NCBI GenBank assembly: GCA_016235165.1
Contig: JACRLX010000043.1
Span: forward strand, 62,001 to 126,000
Direction: 5' to 3'
Source of the DNA: Rhodocyclales bacterium
Lineage (GTDB): Bacteria > Pseudomonadota > Gammaproteobacteria > Burkholderiales > Rhodocyclaceae
Length of the DNA stretch: 64,000 nucleotides
In this document: one piece after another, positions 40,933 to 52,933 of the stretch
Layout: every line of letters begins with the position of its first letter
Position numbering within the stretch: position 1 is the stretch's first letter
Translations under genes and position numbers: made by a program
The notes under the pieces: generated by a model
Database searches by the model: none
Seen by the model: only the letters and a program-made list of their open reading frames with translations
What the model was told of the DNA's origin: nothing

Positions 40933-43383
40933 TCAGTCGATGCCGATCAGTTGCCGAAACTGCGCCGCCGGCAGCGGGCGGCCAAGGCCGTAGCCCTGCG
41001 CCAAGGTGCAACCCATCGCACGCAGTTCGCTGGCGATCCTGTCCGATTCGACGCCCTCGGCCTGAATACGCAGTCCCAGATTCGCCGCAATCCCGATTGC
41101 GGCACGCACCAGGTTCGCGCTGTCGGGTTGCGTCAATAGCTCGCCGACGAATGCGCGATCGATCTTCAAGGCATCAATGCCAAATCGCTTGAGCGCCGAC
41201 AGGCTGGAACTGCCGCTGCCGTAATCGTCGATCACCAGGCGCAGGCCCAGCGCCTTGAGTTTGCCCAGGCAAGCGCACACGGATTCGCTGCCTTCGGCGA
41301 GGACAAGCTCGCCGAATTCGAGCTCGAGCCCGACAGGATCGGCAGCCGTGGCGGCCAGGGCGCGACGCAACGTGTCCTCGACATCACCGCGACGAAACTG
41401 GACCGGCGAAACGTTCACCGACAGCGCGAGATCCCTGCGTCCGGCCTTTTGCCAACGCGCCAGTTCGCGACAGGCCTGGTGCAGCACCCATTCTCCGAGC
41501 GGCACGATCAGCCCGCCATGCTCGGCCGCGGCAATGAACTGCCCGGCATCCAGCACGCCATCGCCGGGCACCCGCCAGCGCAGCAGCGCCTCGCCACCCA
41601 CCACCTTGCCGCCGTCCAGCGCCACCGTGGGCTGGTAGTACAGCTCGAACTCGTCGCGGCCGAGCGCTTCGCGCAAGCGCGCGTGGAGGTCCACGCGCTG
41701 CCGGGCGGCCACGTTCATCGGCTGGGTATGGAAGCGGAAGGCATTGCGTCCGGCTTCCTTGGCGTGATACATCGCGGTATCCGCCTTCTTCAGCAGTTCG
41801 TCGAAATCGGCGCCGTCGTCGGGATACACGGCGATGCCCACCGAAGCCGAAATGCTGGCTTCATGCCCTTCGATGCGGAAGGTTTGCGACAGCGCAGACA
41901 TGATCTTGGCCGCCACCTGCGCCGGCACCTGCGAATCCTGCACTTCATTGAGCACCACCAGGAACTCGTCGCCACCGTGCCGGCTGACGGTGTCGGATTC
42001 GCGCACGCAGGATTGCAGGCGCACGGCGGCATCGCGCAACAGGATGTCGCCGACCGGATGCCCATAGGAATCGTTGACGGCCTTGAAGCGGTCGAGGTCC
42101 ACGAACAGCAGGGCCACGCGGCGCCCGCTGCGCTCGGCAAGGGCAATCGCCTGCGCCATGCGGTCCTTGAGCAGCAGCCGATTGGGCAGGCCGGTCAGCG
42201 TATCGTGCTGGGCCAGGTATTCGATCCTGGCCGCCGCCGCCTTGCGCTCGCTGATGTCCGAAAAAATTCCAACGTAATTGACCAGGACGCCCCGCTCGTC
42301 ACGCACGCTGGAAATGCCCAGCCACTCGGGAAAGATCTCGCCGTTGCGCCGCCGGTTCCAGATCTCGCCCTGCCAATAGCCGGTATTTCCCAATTGCTGC
42401 CAGAGGTCGGCAAAGAACTCCGGGGGATGCCGCCCCGAAGCGAGCAGGCTGGCGTTGCGCCCGGCCACGTCGGCCGCCGCGTAGCCGGTGACGGCGGTGA
42501 AGGCCTGGTTGACCGAAATGATCACCCCACCCGGGTCGGTGATCATGATCGCCTCGCCGCTGCTCTCGAAGACCTTGGCCGCCAGCCGCAACTGCTGCTC
42601 GACCAGCCGCTGCCGGGTGTTGTCGCGGGTGGTTCCCTCGACGCCGACCACATTGCCAGCGGCATCGCGGATGAAGTGCGCCGTGGTCAGGACCCAGACT
42701 TCGCGCCCATCCTTGTGCCGCAGGCGCGACTCGCCGCCGACGATATGGCCGCCGTTGGCCAGCATGCGCGCCAGGAAATCGTCGCGATCGCCCTGCGAAC
42801 AGTAAAGGTCGGCCAGCCGGCGGCCGAGCACTTCCTCGACCGTGTAACCCAGCAATTGCTCCACCGAGCGCGAGGCGCGCACGATGACGCCAGACTGGTC
42901 GGTGCGGTAATAGGTGTCCTGCAGGTCGTCGAGGATGCCGCGCAGTTCGTGCTCCGACTCGACCACCGCCTGTTGCGCAGCGAAGATGGGCGTCAGGTCG
43001 GTGATGAAGCCGAAGGAGCCGGTGACCTCGCCTTGCGCGTTGCGATGGGTGGAGTTGTTGAGCAGGATGGGAAAGGTGCTGCCGTCCTTGCGCTGCGCCA
43101 CCAGTTGGTAACGCCGCCGGTCGCTGGTGTCGATGCGCTGCATCTGCCGGATCAGTTCGGCACGGCTCTCCTCGGTGATGAAATCGAGCGGCGTGCGTCC
43201 CAGCCATTCCTCGCGCGGGTAGCCGAACAACTCGCAGAGCCGGTCGTTGACCTCGACGAAGCGGCGCTGCGCATCGATGGCAAAAAAGCCGTCGATGGCG
43301 CTGTCTATTACCTGCCGGTAGTAGCTCTCCGCCTCTTCCGGCGTGTTCCAGCGCGAACGCGGCCTCGCGTCGTCCTGGCTCAT
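40933..43383 (-). CDS. Triple-PAS GGDEF-EAL protein
   Basis: 816-residue soluble c-di-GMP enzyme: PAS domains about 15-132, 145-262 and 268-385, GGDEF motif at 470-474 with I-site RESD at 461-464, then an EAL domain with GEALLRW. In the EAL part the usual ELEITE is ELEFGE and the loop [10 protein letters not shown] is DDYGSGSSSL; the key acidic residues, KID and AEGVES remain. Cyclase activity is expected; phosphodiesterase activity may be reduced. ATG at 43383. Divergent from fbp. It is not a close copy of the protein at 4313-6880. Confidence 0.92.
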   Translation of the reverse strand: MSQDDARPRSRWNTPEEAESYYRQVIDSAIDGFFAIDAQRRFVEVNDRLCELFGYPREEWLGRTPLDFITEESRAELIRQMQRIDTSDRRRYQLVAQRKDGSTFPILLNNSTHRNAQGEVTGSFGFITDLTPIFAAQQAVVESEHELRGILDDLQDTYYRTDQSGVIVRASRSVEQLLGYTVEEVLGRRLADLYCSQGDRDDFLARMLANGGHIVGGESRLRHKDGREVWVLTTAHFIRDAAGNVVGVEGTTRDNTRQRLVEQQLRLAAKVFESSGEAIMITDPGGVIISVNQAFTAVTGYAAADVAGRNASLLASGRHPPEFFADLWQQLGNTGYWQGEIWNRRRNGEIFPEWLGISSVRDERGVLVNYVGIFSDISERKAAAARIEYLAQHDTLTGLPNRLLLKDRMAQAIALAERSGRRVALLFVDLDRFKAVNDSYGHPVGDILLRDAAVRLQSCVRESDTVSRHGGDEFLVVLNEVQDSQVPAQVAAKIMSALSQTFRIEGHEASISASVGIAVYPDDGADFDELLKKADTAMYHAKEAGRNAFRFHTQPMNVAARQRVDLHARLREALGRDEFELYYQPTVALDGGKVVGGEALLRWRVPGDGVLDAGQFIAAAEHGGLIVPLGEWVLHQACRELARWQKAGRRDLALSVNVSPVQFRRGDVEDTLRRALAATAADPVGLELEFGELVLAEGSESVCACLGKLKALGLRLVIDDYGSGSSSLSALKRFGIDALKIDRAFVGELLTQPDSANLVRAAIGIAANLGLRIQAEGVESDRIASELRAMGCTLAQGYGLGRPLPAAQFRQLIGID

Positions 43384-43532
43384 GGCGGCGAAACATGGCG
43401 GCGAAGGCCGCCGGCGACGAAGCTAACAGGAATTGCGTGGAACACCAGCCATTCCTCCCCGGCTTTTCAAAACAGCATATCAGCAAACTTCGCGAGGCAC
43501 AGCCTTGGCGGCGAACCGGGGCGACCGCCCGC

Positions 43533-43538
43533 TATAAT
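43533..43538 (+). promoter_or_regulatory. Candidate -10 box of fbp
   Basis: TATAAT 33 bases before the fbp start; no good -35 at 16-18 bp, so activator dependence is possible. Confidence 0.45.
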
Positions 43539-43570
43539 CCGCGCACCTTTCCGCCCGCCCCGCTGCGACC

Positions 43571-44569
43571 ATGGCCCAGATGACCCTCTCCCGCTTCCTG
43601 ATCGAGGAACAACGCGACAAGAACGTCATTTCCCACGACTTGCGCCTGCTGATCGAGGTCGTCTCACGCGCCTGCAAGGCGATCTCGATTGCCATCGGCA
43701 AGGGCAGCCTGGCCGGCGTTCTGGGCAGCGCCGGCAGCGACAACGTGCAGGGCGAGGTACAGAAAAAGCTCGACGTCATCTCCAACGAAATCCTGCTCGA
43801 CGCCAACGAGTGGGGCGGCCACCTGGCCGGCATGGCCTCCGAGGAAATGGAGTTGCCCCATGCCATCCCCAACCGTTTTCCCAAGGGCGAATACCTGTTG
43901 CTGTTCGATCCGCTCGACGGTTCGTCGAATATCGACGTGAATGTCTCGGTCGGCACCATTTTCTCGGTGTTGCAATGTCCCGAAGGCATGGAGCCGGACG
44001 AAAAGGCCTTCCTCCAGCCGGGTGCCAGGCAGGTCTGCGCCGGCTATGCCGTGTACGGGCCGACCACCCTGCTGGTGCTGACCCTGGGCGACGGCGTCAA
44101 TGTCTTCACCCTGGACCGCGAATATGGCCGCTTCGTGCTGACGCAGCGGAATCTGCGCATCCCCGAGGACACGCGCGAATTCGCCATCAACGCCTCCAAC
44201 GCGCGCTACTGGGAAGCGCCGGTCAAGCGCTATGTCGACGAGCTGCTGGCGGGCAAGGATGGCCCGCGCGGCCAGGACTTCAACATGCGCTGGGTGGCCT
44301 CGATGGTGGCCGACGTGCATCGCATCCTCAGCCGCGGCGGCATCTTCATGTACCCAATCGACAGCAAGACGCGCGACAAGGGCGGCAAGCTGCGCATCAT
44401 GTATGAAGCCAATCCGATGGCCTTCATCGTCGAGCAGGCGGGCGGCGCCGCCACCGACGGCCGCCGCCGCATCCTCGACATTCAGCCCGAAAAGCTGCAC
44501 CAGCGCGTGCCGGTGATCCTGGGTTCGAAAAACGAAGTGGAGCGGGTGACGGCCTACCACGCCGCCTGA
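43571..44569 (+). CDS. fbp: Class I fructose-1,6-bisphosphatase
   Basis: 332-residue FBPase, gluconeogenesis/Calvin-type enzyme hydrolysing fructose 1,6-bisphosphate. The metal site DPLDGSSN is at 113-120 after GEYLLLF, and [14 protein letters not shown] and [14 protein letters not shown] are typical. The C-terminal [31 protein letters not shown] are as expected. ATG at 43571 or 43580 (MTLSRFL) could start it. Confidence 0.96.
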   Translation: MAQMTLSRFLIEEQRDKNVISHDLRLLIEVVSRACKAISIAIGKGSLAGVLGSAGSDNVQGEVQKKLDVISNEILLDANEWGGHLAGMASEEMELPHAIPNRFPKGEYLLLFDPLDGSSNIDVNVSVGTIFSVLQCPEGMEPDEKAFLQPGARQVCAGYAVYGPTTLLVLTLGDGVNVFTLDREYGRFVLTQRNLRIPEDTREFAINASNARYWEAPVKRYVDELLAGKDGPRGQDFNMRWVASMVADVHRILSRGGIFMYPIDSKTRDKGGKLRIMYEANPMAFIVEQAGGAATDGRRRILDIQPEKLHQRVPVILGSKNEVERVTAYHAA

Positions 44570-44579
44570 GGCAAACGCC

Positions 44580-45224
44580 TCAGTCCTGCTGGCCGTAGGT
44601 CGCGAATTTCGCCAGCACGCGCTGCATTTCCGCGGCGTCGAGCAGCCTCGGCGCACCCAGCTGCAGGACGCGCCAGTACTGTTCGCACAGGGTTTCCAGT
44701 TCCACGGCGAGCGCCAGGGCGTGGTCGCAATCGCGGCCGAACACCACCATGCCGTGATGGGCCATCAGGCAGGCATTGCGCTCGTGCAGCGCAATCACGA
44801 GGGCATCGGAAAGCTCCTGGGTGCCGAAGGTGGCATAGGCGGCACAGCGCAGGTCGTCGCCGCCGAAACGCGCCACCATGTAATGGAAGGCGGGGATGCC
44901 CTGCTCCTGGCAGGCCAGCGCCGTGGCGAAGGGCGAATGCGTATGCACCACCGCGCCGGCTTCCGGCCGCGCCAGGTAGATGTCGCGGTGGAAGCGCCAC
45001 TCGGACGAAGGCTTGCGCCGGCCGTTTGCTGCGCCGTCCATGCCAACCATCACCATGTCGCCGGGAGAACAGGCATCGTAGGCCATGCCGGTGGGCGTGA
45101 TCAGGAAACCGCCGTCGCAGCGCGCGCTGACATTGCCGGCACTGCCGCGATTGATGCCCGAAGCATTCATCGCCCGCGCCGTGGCGAGCACCTTCTCGGC
45201 GAGGCCGGTGTGGCTCAGCGCCAT
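44580..45224 (-). CDS. ald2: Class II (FucA-like) aldolase, probable 5-methylthioribulose-1-phosphate aldolase
   Basis: 214-residue Zn-dependent class II aldolase very like E. coli fuculose-1-phosphate aldolase: GINRGSAGNVSARCDGGFLI, KPSSEWRFH with the catalytic E75, AVVHTHSPFATALA with zinc ligands H94 and H96, HYMVARFGGDDLRCAAYATF, and MAHHG with the third ligand near H157. It overlaps mtnA by 10 bases on the same strand. Next to mtnA the best reading is the aldolase of the DHAP shunt, which splits methylthioribulose-1-phosphate into DHAP and a methylthio-acetaldehyde. The dehydratase MtnB is related but less similar at these motifs. Confidence 0.75.
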   Translation of the reverse strand: MALSHTGLAEKVLATARAMNASGINRGSAGNVSARCDGGFLITPTGMAYDACSPGDMVMVGMDGAANGRRKPSSEWRFHRDIYLARPEAGAVVHTHSPFATALACQEQGIPAFHYMVARFGGDDLRCAAYATFGTQELSDALVIALHERNACLMAHHGMVVFGRDCDHALALAVELETLCEQYWRVLQLGAPRLLDAAEMQRVLAKFATYGQQD

Positions 45225-46281
45225 TGCGCGAGATCGCCGGCGGCGGCGACGCCGCGTTCGGAGATGATGCCGGCGATCAAGGTCGCCGGCGTCACGTCGA
45301 AAGCGGGATTGGCGACCGGGACGGCACCGGCACCGAGCTCCTCGGCGGCGCGTTCCTCGATCGGGATTCCGCTGCCGGCCGGACAGGCGAAATCGATGGT
45401 GGACAACGGCGCGGCAACATAGAAGGGCACGCCATGCTCGCGTGCGGCGAGGGCCTTGAGGTAGGTGCCGACCTTGTTCGCCGTGTCGCCATTCGCGGCG
45501 ATGCGGTCGGCGCCGACGATGACCAGGTCGACCCTGCCCTGCATCATCAGCAGGCCGGCGGCATTGTCGGCAATCAGGGTATGCGGCACGCCGGCTTCGG
45601 CCAGCTCCCAGGCCGTGAGCAGGCCCTGGTTGCGCGGCCGCGTCTCGGACACCCAGACATGCACGGCGATCCCGGCGGCATGGGCAGCGTAGATCGGTGA
45701 AATTGCCGTGCCGTGCTCCACCGTGGCCAGGCGCCCGGCATTGCAATGCGTCATGACATTGACTACGCAAGGCGCAGCCTGGCTGAAATAATCGCCCCCT
45801 TCCCTGGGAAGGGGGTCGGGGGGATGGCCCCGCCTGTTGCCGAGGGCAGCATGGATTGCTGCTATCAGCGGCAATCCATGCTGCCCGATGGCGCGGTTTG
45901 CGGCCTTGTCTTCCCCGGCAATGGCACGCGCCTCGTGCCAGGCATCGTCGCGCCGTGTCGCGGGCACCGACTTTCGCAGCCTGCGCTCCATGCGCGCCAG
46001 CGCCCAGTGGAGATTCACCGCCGTCGGCCGGGTCGCGCCGAGTATGGCAAGAACGTGGTCCAGGCGCCGGTCGCTGGCGTCGGCGGCGAGACCCAGCGCA
46101 ACACCGTAGGCCGCCGTGGCGCCGATCAGCGGCGCGCCGCGTACCTGCATGACACGTATGGCGTGGGCGGCATCTTCAAGCGTTGCCAGCCTGACCATCG
46201 TCGCCTCGCGCGGCAAACGGGTCTGGTCGAGAACCAGGACGGCGGCGCCGTCCTCGACCAGGGTCGGATGCCGCTCCGGCA

Positions 46282-46282
<1 letters not shown>
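45215..46282 (-). CDS. mtnA: MtnA, methylthioribose-1-phosphate isomerase
   Basis: 355-residue isomerase of the methylthioadenosine salvage route. MQVRGAPLIGATAAYG, MTHCNAGRLATVEHG with the catalytic cysteine, and VDLVIVGADRIAANGDTANK with the catalytic aspartate are present. Between the AALG and VVNVMTHCNAG segments, where homologues are short, there is an in-frame insert (PPDPLPREGGDYFSQ within it) encoded by a G-run/hairpin element at 45795-45886. ATG at 46282 shares one base with the secA stop. A degenerate dispersed repeat is read R-K-S-V-P-A-T-R. Confidence 0.92.
45795..45886. repeat. G-run/hairpin element inserted in mtnA
   Basis: CCCCCTTCCC-T-GGGAAGGGGG (45795-45815), then GTCGGGGGGATGGCCCC, a short spacer, and a 16-bp perfect inverted repeat GGGCAGCATGGATTGC (45844-45859) / GCAATCCATGCTGCCC (45871-45886). 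It keeps the mtnA frame open. The same layout occurs in ftsQ and murB. Confidence 0.75.
45950..45976 (-). repeat. Dispersed repeat, copy P (degenerate)
   Basis: GAAAGTCGGTGCCCGC, GAC, ACGGCG. Sense to mtnA but read in a different frame (K-S-V-P-A-T) from the V-G-A-G copies. Confidence 0.55.
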
Positions 46283-48968
<2,686 letters not shown>

Positions 48969-49063
48969 GAGAAACGCGGCCGCGCTTCAGCCGGTAAAAA
49001 GCAAAGCGAAGATTTTACCATGCGGGGAGAGGCCTCCCCGTGCCGCCCAAGCGGGGAAAACCC

Positions 49064-50011
49064 TCAGTTGCGCTTGGGTGGAAGCCGCTGGCCGTTCTGA
49101 GCCATGCGCAGGAAGCGGTCGGGATTCTGCGCAATGCCGCGGATGCGCACCTCGAAATGCAGGTGGGGTCCGGTGGAGCGGCCGCTGGAGCCGACCTCGG
49201 CGATTTTTTGTCCGCGCTTGACCAACTGCCCCGGCTTGGCCAGGAGTTTGGAGGCATGCGCGTAACGCGTGGTCAGGTCCTTGCCGTGGTCGATTTCAAC
49301 CAGGAAGCCGTACTGGGGATGGCGCTCGGCAACGACCACCACGCCGGCGGCCGCGGCGCGGATCTGCGTACCCGGGAGGGCGACGAAATCGACGCCTTCG
49401 TGCATCGCCCGCTCGCCGGTAAAGGGGTCGACACGCCAGCCGTAGGCCGACGCGTTCCATTGCGCCTCGACCGGCAGGCTGGTGGGCAGCAGGCTTTTCT
49501 TGATGCGATCTTCCAACAGCTGCGATTCGATCATCGAGATTGCGTCCGACTTGGCCTCGACCTGGCGCGCCAGGGCATCGACCGCGCGCTGGAGCTCGGT
49601 GGACGACATCGAGCTGGGATTGAGCAGCGGGCCGCCACGGCCGTCGGACTTGCTCTCGAAGGCCTTGAGTTCCTGAGGCTTGACGCCGGCCATCGCCGCC
49701 AGGCGTTCGCCCATGGTGTCGAGGCGCAGCAGTTGCGCCTGCATCTCGCCCAGCTTGACGGCCATGGCATTGAGGTTCTCGCGCACGAAATCCTTGGACT
49801 TTTCGGACTCTTCGGCGTTCATCGAACGCAGCAGATCCTGCAGGAAGGGCAGCCGCAGCTCGGCGGCATGGCGCACGGTGACATAGGAGAAGACGGAGGA
49901 AAGCGTCACCACCGAAGCCATCATGGCAGCGGCAAACAAGGCAAGGTGACGCCAGGTCAGGGTAATGCTTCTTGCGGTTGCAAGGCGATCCGAGACGAGA
50001 ATAATATGCAA
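49064..50011 (-). CDS. M23-family peptidoglycan endopeptidase (LytM-like)
   Basis: 315 residues in the preferred reading. A membrane anchor or uncleaved signal lies near residues 19-45 (RHLALFAAAMMASVVTLSSV), then a coiled-coil region, then an M23 domain: MHEGVDFVALPGTQIRAAAA, GFLVEIDHGKDLTTRYAHAS, and GRSTGPHLHFEVR with the HxH ligands. TTG at 50011 is chosen because GGGAGAG is 6 bases upstream and no ATG is near. It is divergent from the DUF721 gene and lies upstream of secA, a common betaproteobacterial order. Zn ligands are complete, so it may be an active endopeptidase. Confidence 0.87.
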   Translation of the reverse strand: MHIILVSDRLATARSITLTWRHLALFAAAMMASVVTLSSVFSYVTVRHAAELRLPFLQDLLRSMNAEESEKSKDFVRENLNAMAVKLGEMQAQLLRLDTMGERLAAMAGVKPQELKAFESKSDGRGGPLLNPSSMSSTELQRAVDALARQVEAKSDAISMIESQLLEDRIKKSLLPTSLPVEAQWNASAYGWRVDPFTGERAMHEGVDFVALPGTQIRAAAAGVVVVAERHPQYGFLVEIDHGKDLTTRYAHASKLLAKPGQLVKRGQKIAEVGSSGRSTGPHLHFEVRIRGIAQNPDRFLRMAQNGQRLPPKRN

Positions 50012-50081
50012 ACTTCTCTCCCTTAAGCTTTTTCCGGAACGGCGGCCCCAACAGCAGCCACCCTGCCCGGACAAATACTCG

Positions 50082-50519
50082 ATGACATCGCGCAGCCTCC
50101 AGGAACACCTCGTGTCCGGCGACAGCATGGCGCGGCTCGCGGCCCACGCCCAACGTCTGCTCCAATTCCAGCGGTCTCTGGAAGCCGTGTTACCTGCTGC
50201 GCTAGCGCCCTATGTACGGGTAGCCAACTTCCGTCTGGGGAAACTTTTTATCCACACCACCAACGGCGCGGTCGCGGCGAAGATCCGTCAGTTGGGACCG
50301 CGTCTCGCCGGCGAATTGTCAAATAAGGGGGTGAAGATTACCCAAATCGAGGTTCGAGTGCAAGCCGGAATCCCGCCCTCATCCAGGCAAGTTCACGAAC
50401 GCCCCACCCTGCCTGGATTGAAACAGAAGCAAGGACTCACCCTGCTGTCCCAAAACCTGCCCGGCGACTCCCGCTTGAAAGCCGCCCTGGAGCGGCTGCT
50501 GCAAAGCGTCAAAGAATGA
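50082..50519 (+). CDS. DUF721 (DciA-like) protein
   Basis: 145 residues with the DUF721 core: ALAPYVRVANFRLGKLFIHT followed by NGAVAAKIRQLGPRLAGELS and VKITQIEVRVQ, the fold of DciA, the replicative helicase loader of many bacteria. ATG at 50082 starts MTSRSLQEHL. It is the only plus-strand gene in the minus-strand dcw-secA stretch, as is usual here. DciA function is inferred from family only. Confidence 0.85.
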   Translation: MTSRSLQEHLVSGDSMARLAAHAQRLLQFQRSLEAVLPAALAPYVRVANFRLGKLFIHTTNGAVAAKIRQLGPRLAGELSNKGVKITQIEVRVQAGIPPSSRQVHERPTLPGLKQKQGLTLLSQNLPGDSRLKAALERLLQSVKE

Positions 50520-50691
50520 TCAGGCGTTCGGCCGCAAGCAGCAGCAACACGAGAAGGGCGAAGGCCAGGGCACCCAGGGCAAGGCGGCCCGAGAACACAA
50601 GATAGCGCCGGTCTCGCGTAACTAACCAGGCCAGGATGCCGCTGCCGATTGCGATCGCCGTCAGGATGCCGACGATACGCAGGACGAACAT
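50509..50691 (-). CDS. Small two-helix membrane protein
   Basis: 60 residues: two membrane helices (IVGILTAIAIGSGILAWLV and LALGALAFALLVLLLLAAER) linked by TRDRRYLVFSGR. It sits 3 bases downstream of lpxC on the same strand, and its 3' end overlaps that of the convergent DUF721 gene by 11 bases. Not recognised as a named family; similar small genes after lpxC are, I believe, common in betaproteobacteria. Confidence 0.7.
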   Translation of the reverse strand: MFVLRIVGILTAIAIGSGILAWLVTRDRRYLVFSGRLALGALAFALLVLLLLAAERLIIL

Positions 50692-50694
50692 GGA

Positions 50695-51609
50695 TCAGGC
50701 GAGCTGCGGGTAGAGGCTGGCGATACGCCCCGGCGCATCCGCGGCACGCTGGAAGCTGACCAGTTCCCAGGCACTTTCGTCGGCCAGCAGGGCGCGCAAC
50801 AGCTGATTGTTCAGGGCGTGGCCCGACTTGTGGGCGGCGAAGGCGGCCAGCAGCGGGTGGCCGGCAAGGTAGAGATCGCCGATGGCATCGAGGATCTTGT
50901 GCTTGACGAACTCGTCGGCGTAACGCAAGCCGTCGCTGTTGAGCACCCGGTATTCGTCCATCACGATGGCGTTTTCCAGGCTGCCACCCAGGGCCAGGCC
51001 TTGGTCGCGCAGGGATTCGACATCCTGCATGAAGCCGAAGGTGCGGGCGCGGGCGACTTCCTTCAGGTAGGACTGGTCGGCGAAATCGATATGGGCACGC
51101 GAGGCCGAGCGGTCCACCGCCGGATGGTTGAAGACAATCGAAAAATCGAGGCTGAAACCGTCGAAGGGCGAGAGGCGCGCCCATTTGTCGCCGTCCTTGA
51201 CCTCGACCGTCTTTTTCACGCGGAGGAATTTCTTCGCCGCATTCTGTTCCGCTATCCCGGCCGATTGCAGCAGGAACACGAAGGGTGCGGCCGAGCCGTC
51301 CATGATCGGCAACTCGGCGGCATCGACATCGACGTAGATATTGTCGATGCCGAGGCCGGCCAGCGCCGACATCAGATGCTCGACCGTGGCGACCTTGGCG
51401 CCGTCCTTTTCCAGGCACGACGCGAGGCGCGTATCGCCCACGCCCAGCGGATCGGCCTTGAGATCAAGCGGCGGGTTCAGATCGACGCGGCGGAACACGA
51501 CTCCCGTGCCCGGCTGCGCCGGACGCAGCACGAGCGTGACCTTGACCCCGGAGTGGAGTCCCACGCCGGTGGCCTTGACCACGGTTTTCAGGGTGCGCTG
51601 ACGAAGCAT
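50695..51609 (-). CDS. lpxC: LpxC, UDP-3-O-acyl-N-acetylglucosamine deacetylase
   Basis: 304-residue Zn2+ deacetylase, the committed step of lipid A synthesis. [19 protein letters not shown] is the normal start; [18 protein letters not shown] holds E77 and zinc ligand H78; [19 protein letters not shown] supplies the other His and Asp ligands. ATG at 51609. It is separated from ftsZ by 106 bp containing an inverted repeat and a TATAAT, so it likely has its own promoter. Confidence 0.96.
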   Translation of the reverse strand: MLRQRTLKTVVKATGVGLHSGVKVTLVLRPAQPGTGVVFRRVDLNPPLDLKADPLGVGDTRLASCLEKDGAKVATVEHLMSALAGLGIDNIYVDVDAAELPIMDGSAAPFVFLLQSAGIAEQNAAKKFLRVKKTVEVKDGDKWARLSPFDGFSLDFSIVFNHPAVDRSASRAHIDFADQSYLKEVARARTFGFMQDVESLRDQGLALGGSLENAIVMDEYRVLNSDGLRYADEFVKHKILDAIGDLYLAGHPLLAAFAAHKSGHALNNQLLRALLADESAWELVSFQRAADAPGRIASLYPQLA

Positions 51610-51626
51610 GGTTCAGAGGACTGATG

Positions 51627-51698
51627 ACGGAAGACAGAGGGCAGAATTATAGCGGCGGCGCTTGCGCGCCGCATTTATTACTGTCTTCTGTCTTCCGT
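51627..51698 (-). promoter_or_regulatory. Inverted repeat and -10 box between ftsZ and lpxC
   Basis: ACGGAAGACAGA (51627-51638) and TCTGTCTTCCGT (51687-51698) are perfect 12-bp arms around a 48-base loop. On the minus strand the loop holds TATAAT (51646-51651) about 40 bases before lpxC, preceded by a GC-rich palindrome. The right arm is a pyrimidine tract with repeated GTCTTCCGT units. Confidence 0.6.
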
Positions 51699-51715
51699 CC
51701 TCCGTCTTCCGTTAC

Positions 51716-52906
51716 TCAGTCCGACTGACGGCGCAGGAAGGCCGGGATGTCGTACTTGTCCACGCCCGATGCCGCCATCGCATCGGCCTGCGCATTGCGC
51801 GGGCTGCCGCGACCGCTGACGCTGACACTGGAGAGGTCGATCGCACCCTGCACGCTGGCGACATCGAACACCTGCAGGTTATCGGTGCCGGTACGCAGGC
51901 CAACCGTCTCCACCACCCGCATGCTGGGTTTGGCCGCCTCGCGCGCGGCGACGATGCCGAGGCCGGTGGCGACCACGGTAACGCGCAACTGGTCTTCCAT
52001 CGACTCGTCGAACACCGCGCCGCAGATCACCGTCGCCTCGGGCGCCGTGTATTGGCGGATGGTCCTCATCACCTCCTTGTACTCCTTGAGGCCCAGCGTA
52101 GTGCTGGCGGTGATGTTGACCAGCACGCCGCGCGCGCCGGACAGCTCGATGCCTTCCAGCAGCGGGCTGGCGACGGCTTCCTCGGCGGCGACGCGGGCGC
52201 GATCGACACCGGCGGCGACGGCCGAGCCCATCATCGCCTTCCCCATCTCGCCCATCACGGTACGCACATCCTCGAAGTCGACGTTGACCAGGCCCGGCAC
52301 GTTGATGATTTCTGCAATGCCGCCGACGGCGTTGCGCAACACGTTGTCGGCCGCCTTGAAGGCCTCCAGCATGCTGACCTCGTCGCCGAGTACTTCTTCG
52401 AGCTTCTCGTTGAGAATCACGATCAGCGAGTCGACATGGCGCGAAAGTTCGGCGACGCCATCTTCGGCCAGGCGCTTGCGCTTGCCCTCGTACTCGAAGG
52501 GCTTGGTCACCACCGCCACGGTCAGGATGCCCAGCTCGCGCGCCACTTCGGCAACGATGGGACCGGCGCCGGTGCCGGTGCCACCGCCCATGCCGGCGGT
52601 GATGAAGACCATGTGCGCGCCCTGCAGCGCCTCGGCGATGCGCTCACGCTCGGCGATCGCCAGTTCGCGCGCCTTCTCCGGCTTGCCGCCGGCACCCAGG
52701 CCCGGGCCGAGTTGCAGCTTGACATGGGCATTGCTCTTCTTCAGCGCCTGCGAATCGGTGTTGCAGCAGATGAATTCGACGCCACCGACGCCTTCGCGGA
52801 TCATGTGATCCACCGCGTTGCCGCCCGCACCGCCGACCCCGACCACCTTGATCACGGTCGAATTTCCATCCGACCCCGGCCCCGCCACTTCCTCTAGTTC
52901 GAACAT
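51716..52906 (-). CDS. ftsZ: FtsZ, cell division GTPase
   Basis: 396-residue tubulin homologue. The GTP signature GMGGGTGTGAGPIVAEVA, T7 loop NVDFEDVRTVMGEMGKAMMG, and the conserved C-terminal tail KYDIPAFLRRQ (FtsA/ZipA binding) are intact. ATG at 52906 with GGAGGCAAGC upstream. Follows ftsA with a 27-base gap in the dcw cluster. Confidence 0.97.
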   Translation of the reverse strand: MFELEEVAGPGSDGNSTVIKVVGVGGAGGNAVDHMIREGVGGVEFICCNTDSQALKKSNAHVKLQLGPGLGAGGKPEKARELAIAERERIAEALQGAHMVFITAGMGGGTGTGAGPIVAEVARELGILTVAVVTKPFEYEGKRKRLAEDGVAELSRHVDSLIVILNEKLEEVLGDEVSMLEAFKAADNVLRNAVGGIAEIINVPGLVNVDFEDVRTVMGEMGKAMMGSAVAAGVDRARVAAEEAVASPLLEGIELSGARGVLVNITASTTLGLKEYKEVMRTIRQYTAPEATVICGAVFDESMEDQLRVTVVATGLGIVAAREAAKPSMRVVETVGLRTGTDNLQVFDVASVQGAIDLSSVSVSGRGSPRNAQADAMAASGVDKYDIPAFLRRQSD

Positions 52907-52933
52907 GCTTGCCTCCTGAAAAAGACCACTGCC

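Noticed and set aside
44580-45224. Annotation as MtnB dehydratase
   Set aside because: Motifs and length match FucA-type aldolases better, including SSEWRFH with catalytic Glu.
45497-45520. GTCGGCGCCGACGA in mtnA as a repeat copy
   Set aside because: Encodes the universally conserved VGADRI of MtnA.
51358-51375. CCAGCGCCGACAT in lpxC as a repeat copy
   Set aside because: Conserved LMSALAGLG codons; the flanks do not match the repeat.
51662-52897. 411-codon frame opposite ftsZ
   Set aside because: Shadow of ftsZ, His/Ala/Asp-rich and family-less.
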